Shown here in pieces: positions 20,704-32,063 of a DNA stretch of 64,000 nt (the first letter of the stretch is position 1; the number at the start of each line of letters is the position of its first letter). The translations under genes were made by a program, and so were the position numbers. The notes under the pieces were generated by a model, which was given only the letters and a program-made list of their open reading frames with translations, had not been told where the DNA came from and did no database searches. The stretch covers positions 2,403,122-2,467,121 of the forward strand of contig MU001492.1 in the NCBI GenBank assembly GCA_010093485.1, written 5' to 3'. The DNA comes from Karstenula rhodostoma CBS 690.94 (Eukaryota; Ascomycota; Dothideomycetes; Pleosporales; Didymosphaeriaceae).

Positions 20704-22065
20704 TCAGCTCCTACACAATCTACTATTCTGACTCGGTAAATGCCCTAACAAAACCTCACTCTCCCCCCAAGCCTCACTCCCGACCGCCTCTCGACTCCAA
20801 AACACCCCCTCCGGGTCCCACTTCTCCTTCACCCCCAACAGCCTCTCATACGTATTCCCATGGAAACTCTCCTGCCACCCGGGCTCAATGTGATCCGCCT
20901 CCTTCATGTACGTGCCCCCTCCCGGCGTCAACGCCGTCCACATAGGATTCCACGCCTCGGTTAGATTCCTGCTTAGACGTTCGATGTACGATGCGGGATC
21001 GGATTCTTTCCAGGTGACGACCATGATGGCGAAGAGGAGGACGTCGCGCCAGGCGGGGAAGACGGCGTTGTCGATAGCGGCGAGGCTGGCAGCACGGGAT
21101 GTGCGGTTCGCAACGACGCTGCGGGAAAAAAAGCGACTGGCTTGCCGCGAGTTCCAATTCCACGGCTCCTGTGGGAAGCCGGCGGCCCAGGCAGTCGTCG
21201 TACTCGGTTATGGTGAAGCTGTCTACGGGCATGCCGAGGGCCTGCCATTCTGACAGCAGTGGTGCGATGCTCGCGCGGAAAACGGAGGCGGACGTGTTCG
21301 GCGCTACTAGGGAGGTCATTTCGTGTGCGATTTCGCCGTCTGCGGTGTGCGCGATGTAGAAGTAGGAGTAGTACCTTCTGTCCGCGAACTCCTCAGAGCA
21401 ATCTAGATACGCGGCCATGGCTTTCCAGAAGTTCTCTTGGGGAAGGTAGATCAGGTGATAATGCTGTACCGCAAGGTTGTCACTTTGACCTGCGGGTATG
21501 CTTTGAAGACCATGGAGGTTACGACGGCGAAGGTGCCACCGCCGCCACCATGGAGCGCCCAGAAGAGGTCGGCGTGTGAGGAAGCGCCCAGATGCGGTGA
21601 CGAGAGAGATGGAGAGGACGTGGTCGGCAGAGAGGCCGTAGAGGGAGAAGAGGGGCGAGTGCCCGCCGCCTTGGGTGTAGCCGCCTACTATGCCAACGGT
21701 CTGGGTGCGTATCAGTCTTTAATGCTTCTGTGCGATCTTTGGTACGGAAGAATGATGGGCACGCGAAGAGGAATTGGTCTAGTACTTACCTTTCCTTCAG
21801 CTCCTATGACGGTGACATTGTGCCTTCGCGCTAACTCATATACCTCGAAGACTTGCACACCAGCACCCAACCTCACGGCAGGCCCGATCTCCTCCTCGTT
21901 ATATCGTTCGAAATTGAACGCCTTCTCCTTCAAGTGGTGCGTCCACACGCTCAGTGCGCCCATTCCCGTATTCTTCGCCAGGTAATCATGTCCGGTGTTC
22001 TTGATCACGAGTCTGATGTTGTGCGTTTTCGCGAAGCGCACAGCAAGCTGGATCTGTGCCACGGT
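20704..22065 (-). pseudogene. Broken BBE-type FAD-linked oxidoreductase
   Basis: Homologous to berberine-bridge-enzyme-like secreted FAD oxidoreductases. It keeps the covalent-flavin motif KNTGHDYLAKNTG, the segment [44 protein letters not shown], and a C-terminal BBE domain ending near PEGVFWSREAVGSEAW. It cannot make the full enzyme. The usual N-terminal 90-120 residues with the secretion signal are absent. The frame shifts near 21574 (about 17 nt appear lost between SGRFLT and ADLFW), again near 21463 with a TGA following, and again near 21194 between TEYDD and AWAAGF. One normal intron (GTAAGTACTAG to ACCCAG) is still recognisable near 21680-21790. The neighbouring Zn2Cys6 gene is intact. 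Confidence 0.85.
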
Positions 22066-22077
22066 CTGAAATGCAGG

Positions 22078-22412
22078 GGTGCGTAGTGAAAAGTATTGCG
22101 ACCGCTAACACGCCAAGACAAACCTCTACAGGCCGGTTTTGTGACGGAACGCAACTGCTTCGTGATGGACTAGAGAGAACCGGTGTGTTTTTGCCAGCGA
22201 AACGTCTGTGTTACTGTAGCTGTATGTGCTATAAGAGAGTTTGCAACGTACACCTCAACATGCCTTTTTAGCAGGCTTTTTTTTTCCATCACAAAGACGA
22301 ATGGCCCTGCCAGGAGTTGGTCCCTGCCCACTGTTCCTTGGAGCCTTTGATCCAGCTATTTCGGTTTGTGGCACCGGAGTATCTGACTAGACTATCTGAA
22401 TCGGACGCCAAT
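22078..22412. other. Intergenic upstream of the oxidoreductase pseudogene
   Basis: The missing N-terminal exons of the oxidoreductase should lie here, but no matching sequence could be found. A T-run lies at about 22278-22287. Confidence 0.4.
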
Positions 22413-23684
22413 TCAGGCTGGAGTGAAAGCATGCTTTTCCCTCAGCTGCTCCAACGGCCACTTCAGGCCCGCTTGACCCTGCTCGCTCACGATGGTCTCA
22501 ATACTAGTGATGGCTTGCTCGCACCAGCCCTGAAGAAACCATACGTCGCCGAAATTTCCGAATAGGACAACGAAATGCGCAAGCAAGATCAGCGCCATAG
22601 AGTTTCGTTCTTTGAGTAGTGTCATGAATTCGACCGGCACCAAAGACATCCATCCCAACGCAACACCGATCTCGAGCTTCGAACGTGGCAGATGAGGGTG
22701 TAGAAAGTAACAGTTTTTGTAGACGAGCTCGAGGCCGTCCAAGGCGTCAAGACACGTCTGCAGGGCCAATTGATCGGAGGAATTGAGGGAAGGAATCATG
22801 TTCTCGCGCAAAGCGGAGAACTGTTGGTCGATGTGTGGTGGTAAGGAGAAAGCATCTGGGTCTTCCAGCTTATCTGTACTGAGAATTTTAAGAGGACCTG
22901 ATAAGATGGTGACCCAGTGATCAGCCAGTACTCCGCCAATTCCTCGAGTGAGCATGAAGTGATGGACAATATCGTCGACGAAACTCGTGCCACTCCTATC
23001 TCTTTCAGCGTCGGTACGTCGAGCGATGTAGATCATTGATATTAGTGTCAGGAGCGCACAGAGGGCGAACGCGGCACTGCAGTTCTCGGACGTGATGTTG
23101 GTGAGTACAGAACGCAACTGCGATGTTGCCAATGCTTGGTGGTAGCTCGATTGCATTTCATACTTGGTTCTCTCGTCCTGTCGCATGTAGGAGAGGTGCA
23201 TGGCGGAGACTGCGAGCAGGCCGTGCATCAAGAAGGGCTGTGGGATCGCCATCTCAGGGACAATGACACGCCACATGCGCTGGTCCGCTTCGCGATGTGA
23301 GAGCGTGTATGAAGTGGCCGACGTGAAGTGGCTTATGAGGAATAAGTCTTCGGTCCATGTCAATGGCCTTGGAGCTGATTCCGGCACGAGCAGTGAGAGG
23401 AATGCAAAGTCATCTGGTAAGCGAAGTTGACGAGGGCTATCGTGCGCCGCGACTGGTGATGGCTCGAACAATACTTGTTGTCCTGCCGCGATAGGGCGTG
23501 ATGTTGGTGCCGAAGTCAGACTACAGTCCTCCCTCCTCCTTTGACAGTTCGCGCATGGAGCTTGTAGGTCGCACTTTCATCATCAGCTTGGCAGTGTGGT
23601 TGACAAACCTCTTACTTTTACGCGTCGTAGCTTGCAGCGTGAACAGCCGTGTCTTGACTTGCTGTGATGTGCTTTAGACGGCAT
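22413..23684 (-). CDS. Zn2Cys6 transcription factor, short form
   Basis: Exons 23684-23616 and 23573-22413 (minus strand, 42-nt intron) give 409 aa. The intron splits the zinc cluster after Lys23. Joined, it reads C14-x2-C17-x6-C24-x5-C30-x2-C33-x6-C40 (SRHGCSRCKLRRVK then CDLQAPCANCQRRREDC). The rest matches the sterol-uptake-control-protein-like class of fungal regulators: LWTxD-type motif PLTWTEDLFLISHFTSAT, HGLLAVSAMHLSYMR and a helical C-terminal half. An upstream in-frame ATG at 23765 exists, but MPSKAHHSKSRHGC is the usual start for this class. It is divergent from the RTA1-like gene, 344 bp away, with the dead oxidoreductase on its other side, so it may regulate a small local set (inference). 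Confidence 0.88.
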
Positions 23685-24028
23685 TCCTCTTGTGGGTATC
23701 GACGTGCGGGAACCCAAGTACCCGGTGAACAGAAGTCGCTCGAACCGAGACTTGGCCTCTCGCACACTATCCCTGAAGAAGTATAAAGTGCGAAACTACG
23801 GGCAATAGTACCATCGCCCCCCGAGCTAATGTCGCGTCGAGTCTTACATTCGATTACCGCCAGGAATATGAAAGAACCTGTGGTAAGCGACATGGCTGGT
23901 TCATTAATCCCCTGCGCGTCCAACACGGCCATGCTGAGTGCTGGAGTATTCCCTTTCCTCCTGCGTTGATATTTTCCTTTCCCGCCTATTCATTCTTATC
24001 TGGAACATCTATACAACACCATACCGAA
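23685..24028. promoter_or_regulatory. Shared divergent promoter region, regulator / RTA1-like
   Basis: 344 bp between the two start codons. Short open frames here are not supported. No specific operator was identified. Confidence 0.35.
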
Positions 24029-25106
24029 ATGATAAAACGAGCGCCCACTGGTGCGCATCTCGCGCTCGCGCTCCTATGCCTCGCCAGCCCCGCTTTCGCA
24101 GCCCGCGACAACACTCCCAGCTACCGTACCTGTCACGAGGTCTCACTCGAGTGCCCGGTGGAGGCTACGACATACGGTTATTTTCCTCAGCTTGGCCCTA
24201 ATGCCTTCTTCCTCGCGCTGTTCGGCACCCTCTTCGTCGCCTCCTTGGCTATCGGCGTATGGAGCAAGACCTGGACATACACGCTCGCCTTAGGAGGTGG
24301 CACGCTCCTCGAGGCACTGGGCTACCTGGGCCGCGTCCTGCAACATAGCAACCCCTGGCACAAGGCGGCGTTCGAAATGCAGATTTGCTGCTTGGTGCTT
24401 GCGCCTTCGTTCGTGGCTGCTGCCATCTACTTGACTCTCAAGCACTTCGTGCTGTACTGCGGCCCGAAGCACAGCCTTTTGAAGGCCAGCCTGTATCCGT
24501 GGGTTTTTGTCGGCTGCGACTTTGCCTCCATCGTTCTCCAGGCCATTGGTGGAGGTGTAGCGGCCGGCGGTGGGTCCTCGGACAACCTCAACATCGTCAA
24601 TGTGGGAAACAACCTTATTGTCACGGGCATCGCGTTCCAGGTGGCTACCATGACCGCTTGCGGGATTCTTGTTGTCGTCTTTCTGTGGAGGTACAGGAAA
24701 TCGCGCGCCGAACGTCATGCATCGAGCGAGAAGAGCGACTTCGAATTGAGCAGGGCGAATGGCCTTGTGAGCAGGAAGTTGTACCTCTTTGGAGCCATGT
24801 TGGTGTTGGCCTACGTCACGGTCTTGATACGTTGCATCTACCGTATCCCCGAGATGGCGGGCGGCTGGGGAAACCCGCTCATGAGGAAAGAGAAGGAGTT
24901 CCTCCTGTTGGACGGCATGTAAGTTGATGATGTCATCATATACCTTATCCTCAGATATACTGACTTAGTATTTTAGGATGATTGCTATCGCATCCTTGGC
25001 CCTCACCGTCTTCCACCCCGCCTTCTTCTTTGCCCCCTTTTCTGCTTTCCGCCACCGTCAGCGCAAGTCGTCCCAGCACGATGTGACGCCTCAGATATCT
25101 GAATAA
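24029..25106 (+). CDS. RTA1-like lipid-translocating/resistance membrane protein
   Basis: RTA1-family seven-TM membrane protein; yeast members affect resistance to toxic lipids and to 7-aminocholesterol. Exons 24029-24918 and 24977-25106 give 339 aa. Residues 1-25 form a signal-like segment (LALALLCLASPAFA). The family N-terminal signature is C-x-VSLECPVEATTYGYFPQLGPNAFF. Seven hydrophobic segments follow, with family motifs LGYLGRVLQH, LVLAPSFVAAAIYLTL, DFASIVLQAIGGG, LIVTGIAFQV, RCIYRIPEMAGGWGN and FHPAFFF. A later start was chosen over the in-frame codon at 23966 because it begins just before the hydrophobic leader. It is divergent from a Zn2Cys6 gene. Confidence 0.9.
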
Positions 25107-26111
25107 GCATCCATCATTACGACCTTTATTCTTGCTCTACATCATTTCAGTCTTTCCAGCGTTGCATTCCCGAGCACATCCGTAAAGTAAACCTGTGTTT
25201 AGACAAATAGAAATCTCATAGACTATGACCTCACTGAGACCTCACTGGCAATGCTTGAAGTTTTCCCAGTACACGGATATTTAACAAGTGCTTTAGAAGC
25301 TGATCAGACTGCGTTGTCAGCAGAGACACAGCGAGCGCCAGACTGAATCGCGGGCCCTCCATCGTGGCTACGAAAGATAGCAGTAGCTATGTTTCTACTA
25401 CACCAATACAAGAGACAGCAAGTATATCGATTACACATATTGATGAACCTCGAGTAGAACAATGACCTTTACTAACGCGACGGTTTTCCTGTTACCTACC
25501 TTTAACTTCCACAATACCTTTGATGAATACAAAATCCCCGTGAAGGCCGCAGCGCGTATTACAGTATGGAACGTATCGTCAAGAAGGTGCTAATTCCCCT
25601 CTGCTGGAGGGGTTGGACGAAGTGAATTTCACGGAACACGTGGCCCCATCCCGTACCAGGTGTAACTAACTTCATCTCCATAGACAACGACGGAAGGGGC
25701 GGTATCTGGTGCAGGATGCCGCTGCTCATCTAGCGCAGTCCGGCTTTTCGAACGTTCCATTACACATGACTTTCTTCCCACTATATACTCATTAACAACC
25801 ATCTACAAGCCCTAGATTATCCCTCCGGAAGCGAAGTGCACGCCACACAGAAAACGCCCCACCGATATCCATCTATACACAATTGCATCGTCTCAAAGCG
25901 AGCGAACAACGCAAAAATTCCGTGCCCGAGAGAGGCTGAGGGCGACCGGCCAAAGAGAAGAGAAGAGAAGGAAGTGAAAAGAAACAAACGGACTAAGCTT
26001 ACAGCATCTATGATGTATGTATAGATGGATAGACAGAGGTTCCCAAACACCGGGTCTCGGTATGCAACACCAACATGGCCTCATCGCTGCATCGTCTCGT
26101 ATTCCAGCGGA
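25107..26111. other. Intergenic, 1.0 kb
   Basis: Convergent 3' ends of the RTA1-like and ceramide synthase genes. No gene recognised. A purine-rich AGAGAAG tract lies near 25957-25975. Confidence 0.4.
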
Positions 26112-27645
26112 CTAGCTCTGCCCCTTCTTCCGCTCGCGCACTCTCGACCCGATGCTTCCGGCGTCGCTCGCGCTCGTAGCCTTATCCGACGTAGCAAGCT
26201 CCTCGCCGTTTAGGAAAACCTTGGGCGTGCCGCCATTCGCGGCGTTGTCGTTTGCCTTCCCGTTGGGAGTCTTCTTTGCGCCCTTCTTCTCGCCTGCTTC
26301 TTCCGCGTCGCTCTCCTCGTATTCACTCCTGTCGTCGTCCGCCGTGCTGTATCGGATAAAGCGGTATGCAATCCGGCAAATGAGGAACCACCAGAAAAGG
26401 TTGACTGCCTGGAGACTAGCGAGTAGTGCGAACGTGATGATTTGCGAGAGCGAGCACTTGTACTGCTGGGTTTCCCAATTGAGCTCGAAAGGACCGACCG
26501 TCTTGAATTCGGTAAAGATGGAGTAGAGGATGCGCAGGTTGACGTAGTGGCGGAGGTAGCCCCAGACGCACATGAAGACGAAAAAGTAGGGACCGGTGAT
26601 GGGCGCGTCGAGGTAGTTGAGCACTTTTGACGTCTGTTATTTGTCAGTAAAAGTGTTGAGCGCGGGGTTGGGTGGGCTTACGGCAAGGAAGAAGTCGGAG
26701 ATATCCATGGTGATGTAAATGGCCAGGCCCATGTATGTGAAGTGGAACCGATAGCTGCACCATATCAAAGTCAAAGTGATGACATGATGGGCAACAAATT
26801 CTTTGAAATCCTTGCGCGGTTTCTCCAATCCTAGCAGTAGCACAATCATCTGCTGCGCCCAGTAGCTCGCCTGCAGCAGGTAGTATGCCTTGAAAATTGC
26901 CTCGTGCGTCTTATGCGGGAATCCTTCGTACATGGCAGTCGTATTAAAATACCACACGGGTGTCCGGCTCATAACGTACAGCCCAAAAGGACCATAAACG
27001 GCAAAATACATGGCTGTGTAGAACTGCTCCATGAACCTTGACTGCTTGGCGCGAGATTTGATGCCGAAACGAATCGCCAGAGGTCGGATGAATCGCTGCA
27101 TGAGGAACTCGCGCGTGAAAGAGAAAACGATGGTGTAGAATGCAACAAAGGCGAAGTCGCGTGCGCCTTTGCCATACTGGATGGGTGTGGTGGGGTCTGC
27201 GCCCGGTTCTCGCGGGAGCGGGTAGGAGAGGAAGATGGCGGCGGAGATGGGGTTCTTGGGCGACGGATTGACGAGGTAGAGCGAGACGATGGCGAGGGCC
27301 AGCGTGAGGGGACCGACCCACGTGTGCCGCATACAAGTACGCTTGTATTTGGAAAGGGCGCGGCGTACAGAGCGACGCTTCGAACGGCGGCCGGATTTCT
27401 CGCGCTGCGCATCGTCAGCACCTCAACCACAGCATCGGGACAGCTACACATACAATCGGCTCCGTCGGAGTCGTGGGCAAATCCCCTAGCGTCGCGAACG
27501 CAGGTACACTCGTGTCTCCCGGCAGCTCAGCTCCTAGTCCACTGCTTTTTCGCCGCCGCACACTCCCACTTTTGCCTGACCGGCTCTCCTTCTTCGACTG
27601 CTCCGTCTGAAGCGGTGGGAAAGGCTCGATATCGCGGGAAGCCAT
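26112..27645 (-). CDS. Ceramide synthase (Lag1/Lac1 family)
   Basis: Endoplasmic-reticulum acyl-CoA-dependent ceramide synthase joining a fatty acyl-CoA to a long-chain base in sphingolipid synthesis. Exons 27645-27454, 27404-26682 and 26633-26112 (minus strand) give 478 aa with all junctions in phase 0. Residues 1-85 are polar and basic. The TLC domain follows: the Lag1 motif covers about residues 267-310 (FVAHHVITLTLIWCSYRFHF, YITMDISDFFLA joined across intron 2 to TSKVLNYLD) with the paired histidines needed for activity. Multiple membrane segments are seen, and the acidic, Lys-rich C-terminal tail (EYEESDAEEAGEKKGAKK) is typical of cytosolic tails in the family. I cannot tell whether it is the Lag1 or Lac1 type. 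Confidence 0.92.
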
Positions 27646-28401
27646 CTTAATGTGCGCAAATTCGGGTGGGAGAGGAGAATGTGAAGCCCTGCGGGCAGCT
27701 CGGGCGGAGGTAAGCATTTTGGGCTAGGAAAGGAGCGAGCGCGCCAAGCACGTGAAAGCTTGCCGCCGATTGGCTGCGGGACGCGCGGGGGTTGACGTCG
27801 AGTTTGGTGGGAAATTGGATGCAACGAAGCATCGCTGCGTTGACAGTCATGCTGTGGATATATCTACAGCCCCATATTCTCAGATATATCCGGTAGCTCT
27901 GCTGGTGTTGTATTATTCTCGTCCGTACCGGAAAGCGCGGGTGCCGTTCTTACACTGATTGCCTGCCCCTAAAGGAGTGCTCGGAAGCTCTGCACTACCA
28001 TTGGGCGACCAGACGAGCATTTGAGCAGGGGTCGGACACCGCGGGCACCTACTGAATGAACATTACTGAAATACGTCTACCTCAAGACAATAGCTTTAGC
28101 CCTACTAGTATAGTAAGATGTTGACATCATCACCTAAGGATTACTGTCAAGGATTTTGGAGAGGTATGTCGGCTCATGTGGGTGCTAATGGGAGCAGCGT
28201 AGGCATAACAGCACGAAAAACGTTCTGTGTAGCTGATATAGGTGCATAGTAATACTGAGTCGTTGTCATTATTCATGCGTGCGGTAGAAAGAAAGCCAGT
28301 AAACGCCTCCCAATGCATATGCAATGCCATACATCAATGGCCATGACCAAACCCTCCTGAATGCAAACATGATAGAGCCCGGATCATCTCCGAACAAGTC
28401 A
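27646..28401. other. Intergenic, 756 bp
   Basis: Promoter of the ceramide synthase gene and 3' flank of the PQ-loop gene. No coding sequence or repeat recognised. Confidence 0.4.
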
Positions 28402-29973
28402 TTACATCGCACCGTAACTCCCACTAAAACTCCGTGGACTAGCATGCCTCTCGGTGCCCAGCAACGCCCTCGCCTCATCTAATGCTCCCCTCTCCCCTCG
28501 TATCGGAATGCTCTGCGAGCTGCTAGAACTCGAGTTCGGGCTCTCGTTCCTCGATGTCTCAGCAGGTGTGCCAGCACGACTCGCGCTCGGTGTCCCCGCA
28601 ACACTGACAGCTGGCACCCACCCTCTCATCCACCCGCTCACCCTGCGCCAGCGGAACCGCCTCTGCTTCAGCAACCCGTGATCGTTGATGTCGAGAATGA
28701 CTTCATCGTCTCTCTGCTTCCCACGTCCACGTGGCTCATTGTCGCCATAGTACCAGAATTGCACGCCGACAGCTGCATCCATAACCAGCACACCCGCAGC
28801 CCCGAGGAAGAAGGGCGTTGCTCGGAGGACCCAATCAGCGCGGACGCTGCCTTGTGGATCCACCCAGCCAGCGCCTTCTCCTGGCGCATAATCGGACCAG
28901 GCGCAGGGATTCGCTAGGAGAGATGAAGAGTAGAAAAGATTGCCGAAAAATGCTGCTGCGAAGAGCGTCGGGCTAAGACCAGCGGTGGATTTGCGGACGT
29001 GGTTCTGGTAGAGTTGGGGAAGGCGCGAGCCAAGATACAGGAATGTGGACATCCAGGAGAGGACCTTGCCGGCTATTTCTGAAGCTGAGATGTGCTCCGA
29101 GGTCCGCGCTTGTAATGAGAAATGCTGCGTCGGGTGTGCAGCTGGGGCGAACGGGCTGACGTGTTTGGCACTCGCAGTGTTGGATAGCACCGCTAGGATG
29201 AGAGAAAGGTAGAGGATGGTCTTGGGCGACGGTGCAAGCATAGGCGAGCTTGACGCAGCTACCCGTCTAACGTCCCGGTTCGAAGGTGTGCCAGTGGGTG
29301 GTGTTCCCATATATGATTCCTTGAATGAGCTCGGCGAGCGTGCATAGTTTGGGATTCGAAATGCGTCCATGGGATTTGATCGGCCCGGTATGCTGCGGCC
29401 AGGGCTTGCTGGCAATTGGTCTTTTCTATCCGAATCCAACCCATCTGTCGGGACCGGAACGACGGTCTTGTCGCCGGCACTCTTCGCTTGGCGTGGAGCA
29501 TTCCGCACTTGATCCATGCCTGACGGCCCGTTGTCATAACCGGAGCTGTTAGGTCGGTTCCAAATGGGCCGCAGTGGCCGTCCATGCTTCAATAGCCCGT
29601 ACCACAGCCATTGTCCACAGAGCGCGCAATCTACGAAGACGTAGTAGCTTGCTATTATGACTTGCCACGTGGCTTGCTGTGTGAACAACGAACCAAGTAG
29701 ATTTGACACATCGCCGAGCAGCCACTCGGACAGAAAGAATATGCTGAGCCCCGATGTCGACTTCAACCGGTAGTTCTTGTATATCTGCGGGAGTTGTGCA
29801 AACAGCCACGAGACGATACTGCAAGTCCCGAGTATCGTAGAGACCAGAGCGAGATTCGTGGGTATGCACGAGCCGAGGGTGACGGAGAGGCTATAGAGAA
29901 ATTCGTTCGCGGGTTCGCAGCGGTCGGGTAACGAGGGCTTGCCTATGTGTAGAGGTGATAGGTAGGGAGGCAT
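28402..29973 (-). CDS. PQ-loop vacuolar amino-acid transporter-like protein (Ypq family)
   Basis: Single-exon gene of 523 aa. Two PQ-loop repeats are seen: SWLFAQLPQIYKNYRLKSTSGLS near residues 55-80 and LYLGSRLPQLYQNHVRKSTAGLSPTLF near 315-345. Each has the Pro-Gln pair and the K-S-T/A-G-L-S motif. Around them are seven likely membrane segments (IIASYYVFVDCALCGQWLWYG, FFLGAAGVLVMDAAVGVQFWYYG). The family (yeast Ypq1-3, animal PQLC2) exports basic amino acids from the vacuole or lysosome. A long hydrophilic loop (about residues 140-255) separates the halves, and a Ser-rich tail carries phosphorylation-like sites. The ATG at 29973 precedes the first membrane segment. Substrate is inferred from family. 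Confidence 0.88.
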   Translation of the reverse strand: MPPYLSPLHIGKPSLPDRCEPANEFLYSLSVTLGSCIPTNLALVSTILGTCSIVSWLFAQLPQIYKNYRLKSTSGLSIFFLSEWLLGDVSNLLGSLFTQQATWQVIIASYYVFVDCALCGQWLWYGLLKHGRPLRPIWNRPNSSGYDNGPSGMDQVRNAPRQAKSAGDKTVVPVPTDGLDSDRKDQLPASPGRSIPGRSNPMDAFRIPNYARSPSSFKESYMGTPPTGTPSNRDVRRVAASSSPMLAPSPKTILYLSLILAVLSNTASAKHVSPFAPAAHPTQHFSLQARTSEHISASEIAGKVLSWMSTFLYLGSRLPQLYQNHVRKSTAGLSPTLFAAAFFGNLFYSSSLLANPCAWSDYAPGEGAGWVDPQGSVRADWVLRATPFFLGAAGVLVMDAAVGVQFWYYGDNEPRGRGKQRDDEVILDINDHGLLKQRRFRWRRVSGWMRGWVPAVSVAGTPSASRAGTPAETSRNESPNSSSSSSQSIPIRGERGALDEARALLGTERHASPRSFSGSYGAM

Positions 29974-32063
29974 GGTGTCATAAGCGCAGCGATGGCGAGC
30001 GAATGGCGTATTCGAAGGTAACGCGGCGCGCTGCAGATATAAGCCCCACCGTGGCCAGCAACCTGTGAAGTTTGGGATATATTGTGAACAGGTATGTCCG
30101 CTCTCGTGCGTATTCCCCCGTTATCTTCAAGGCGCGGTATCGCAGCCTCGTGACTCCGTGTCAGGCGTCACACTCAGGTGGATGGGGTGGGTCGCAGCCA
30201 CACGGGCGCAGTCGCAGCTTCCACAGTAGCTGACTGACAGTTGCAGTTGCGGAAGGTCAAGAGCGCCCCACTGATCCCGACTTTGCGATGCGTCGAAGGC
30301 TCTTCACGGTCGATATTCGCGTTCGCGTTCGCGACGTCGTTAGATCTGTTGTCCCAGGTTCGGCGGAGGTAGCTAAGCCGAAGCGGGCAGCTCGAGGGAC
30401 CGCACACGGCAAGAAGGCTGGAAAGCAAGAGAAGCAGTGGCTGAGTATTGAGTATTCTCAGTGAAGAGAAGCCTCGTTCGTCAGGTAGGAAAGAAGAAGA
30501 AGAACAACGAGGCCGTTGGGAGTCGCGGTCCGAAGTCCATGTCAACAGCTGACACCAGCCAAGCATGATCCGTAGTCGGTACGGATGACCAAAACGAGGC
30601 CCCGACTGCGGCTATCATGGGACCCGGAGCAGCCATGACTGGACGGGTTGCTTGATAGCGAAGGGCGTCTTATCTGGGTTGTGTCGCGTGCGGCAGAGAT
30701 AAAGCCAAACCCGTCTTTAGCGCTTCCCTGGCTTCGCTTGCCGCCCCACGCCCGCGACCGCCTGCCCTGAGCCTTGGCCCATTCGGTGACATTGGGACTG
30801 GATTACAAGGCAACCTCGCTCCCTCTCTGTCGTCTTGCGAAGAACGAGCGGCTGCTGGGGTCATGGAATGAAGATTGACATGATGAACAGCCTGAGGGCG
30901 ACCCGTCCAAAATACGAGTACCTGTAGCCAAACCCTCCGCCATCGGAGCGTCATCGGCATACCTCACACTAATGACACATTCAGTAGCATTTCGACCGAG
31001 GAAAAGATCCGTTCATCACAGCGTGCAAAGGAGATCCATTTACTACTTCTCCACCTTTCCCCTACCTTAAAAATCATATGTGTCAACGATCCGTGCGGCA
31101 AGCACAATACTCAGGTCTTCTGCATCTACAGCCATACTTCATGGAAGGTTATTGAGCGTATCGACTTTAGCCACGGACGTAATGTCAAAAAGAGATCCAC
31201 GCCCCCTGGAAATGGAAAGCATCGGATTTGGCTTTGATTCGTGGTCGACCGTGCTTGAGGTATGGAAGACGCTAACTCGAGGTGATGCACGTTGAACATG
31301 CCCCAGAGGCTAGATGGCGATTGCCACGAGGTCCAAAAGTCTCAAGCTCTGCCAAAGAAAATCGTATCTATCGGAAGTTCGTGGCTGATTGCGTGCAGAA
31401 AAGTTTCACGATGGACTGCCGCAATGGCTCTGTGTTGGCAAACCGTACGTGTATGACATGCAAAGGTTCCTACGGCCCTCAGCAATTTCACGGCAGACAG
31501 GGAACTCCTGCGAAAACTTGCCTGAATGGGGTCGCGAGGATGGCTAAGTCGGTACATGGAAGCATGCCTGAAAAGCTCGCATCTTCATGCAACGCTCGCG
31601 CCATATCAGTGTGTGGTACGTGCTTAGGATGGCTTCTCCCATCGTCTAGAAGCAACCACATCGCAAACATGGTCTGCCCACAAGCCGGCGAATCATTCGT
31701 ATCTTCCAGGCCCTTTTCACCCACCATGTATAGTCGGGGCCACAGTTGGAACAAGTCTGACTTCACACTATTGGCTCGCCCTCGCACACCCAAGCACCTT
31801 TTCTGGGGTTTCACTTCAGCGTGCTGGACCATAGCTCCGCCATCTGACTAGCAACATTCACCTCTCTAATGGCACGGCCTTTTCACTGCGCTGCCTTTCT
31901 CTCAGCACATGTGCATGTGGAACTTCTTTCCTTACAAACATACATCAGCACCACCCCACACTTGCGACGCTCAACTCAGGACCGCACTGTATCCCACATC
32001 ACGACATTAACACCCGCCTCCTCTCCAAAGTACGCCCTTAGCCTTCATCAGTCCTCATCAAAC
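29974..32063. other. Gene-poor region, 2.1 kb
   Basis: No gene supported. A 189-codon open frame at 31282-31851 has no family motif and is read in part on both strands; it is left unannotated. A TTCGCG hexamer is repeated three times at 30316-30333. The right end holds the promoter of the first RING gene, whose frame is open upstream to 31869. Confidence 0.35.

Noticed and set aside
20704..22065. Explaining the oxidoreductase frame changes by extra introns
   Set aside because: At the shifts there are no usable donor/acceptor pairs; the one possible pair would give a 27-nt intron and remove conserved residues.
31282..31851. 189-codon frame in the 29.97-32.06 kb gap
   Set aside because: No recognisable motif, no splice partner, and other frames are open too; not enough to call a gene.
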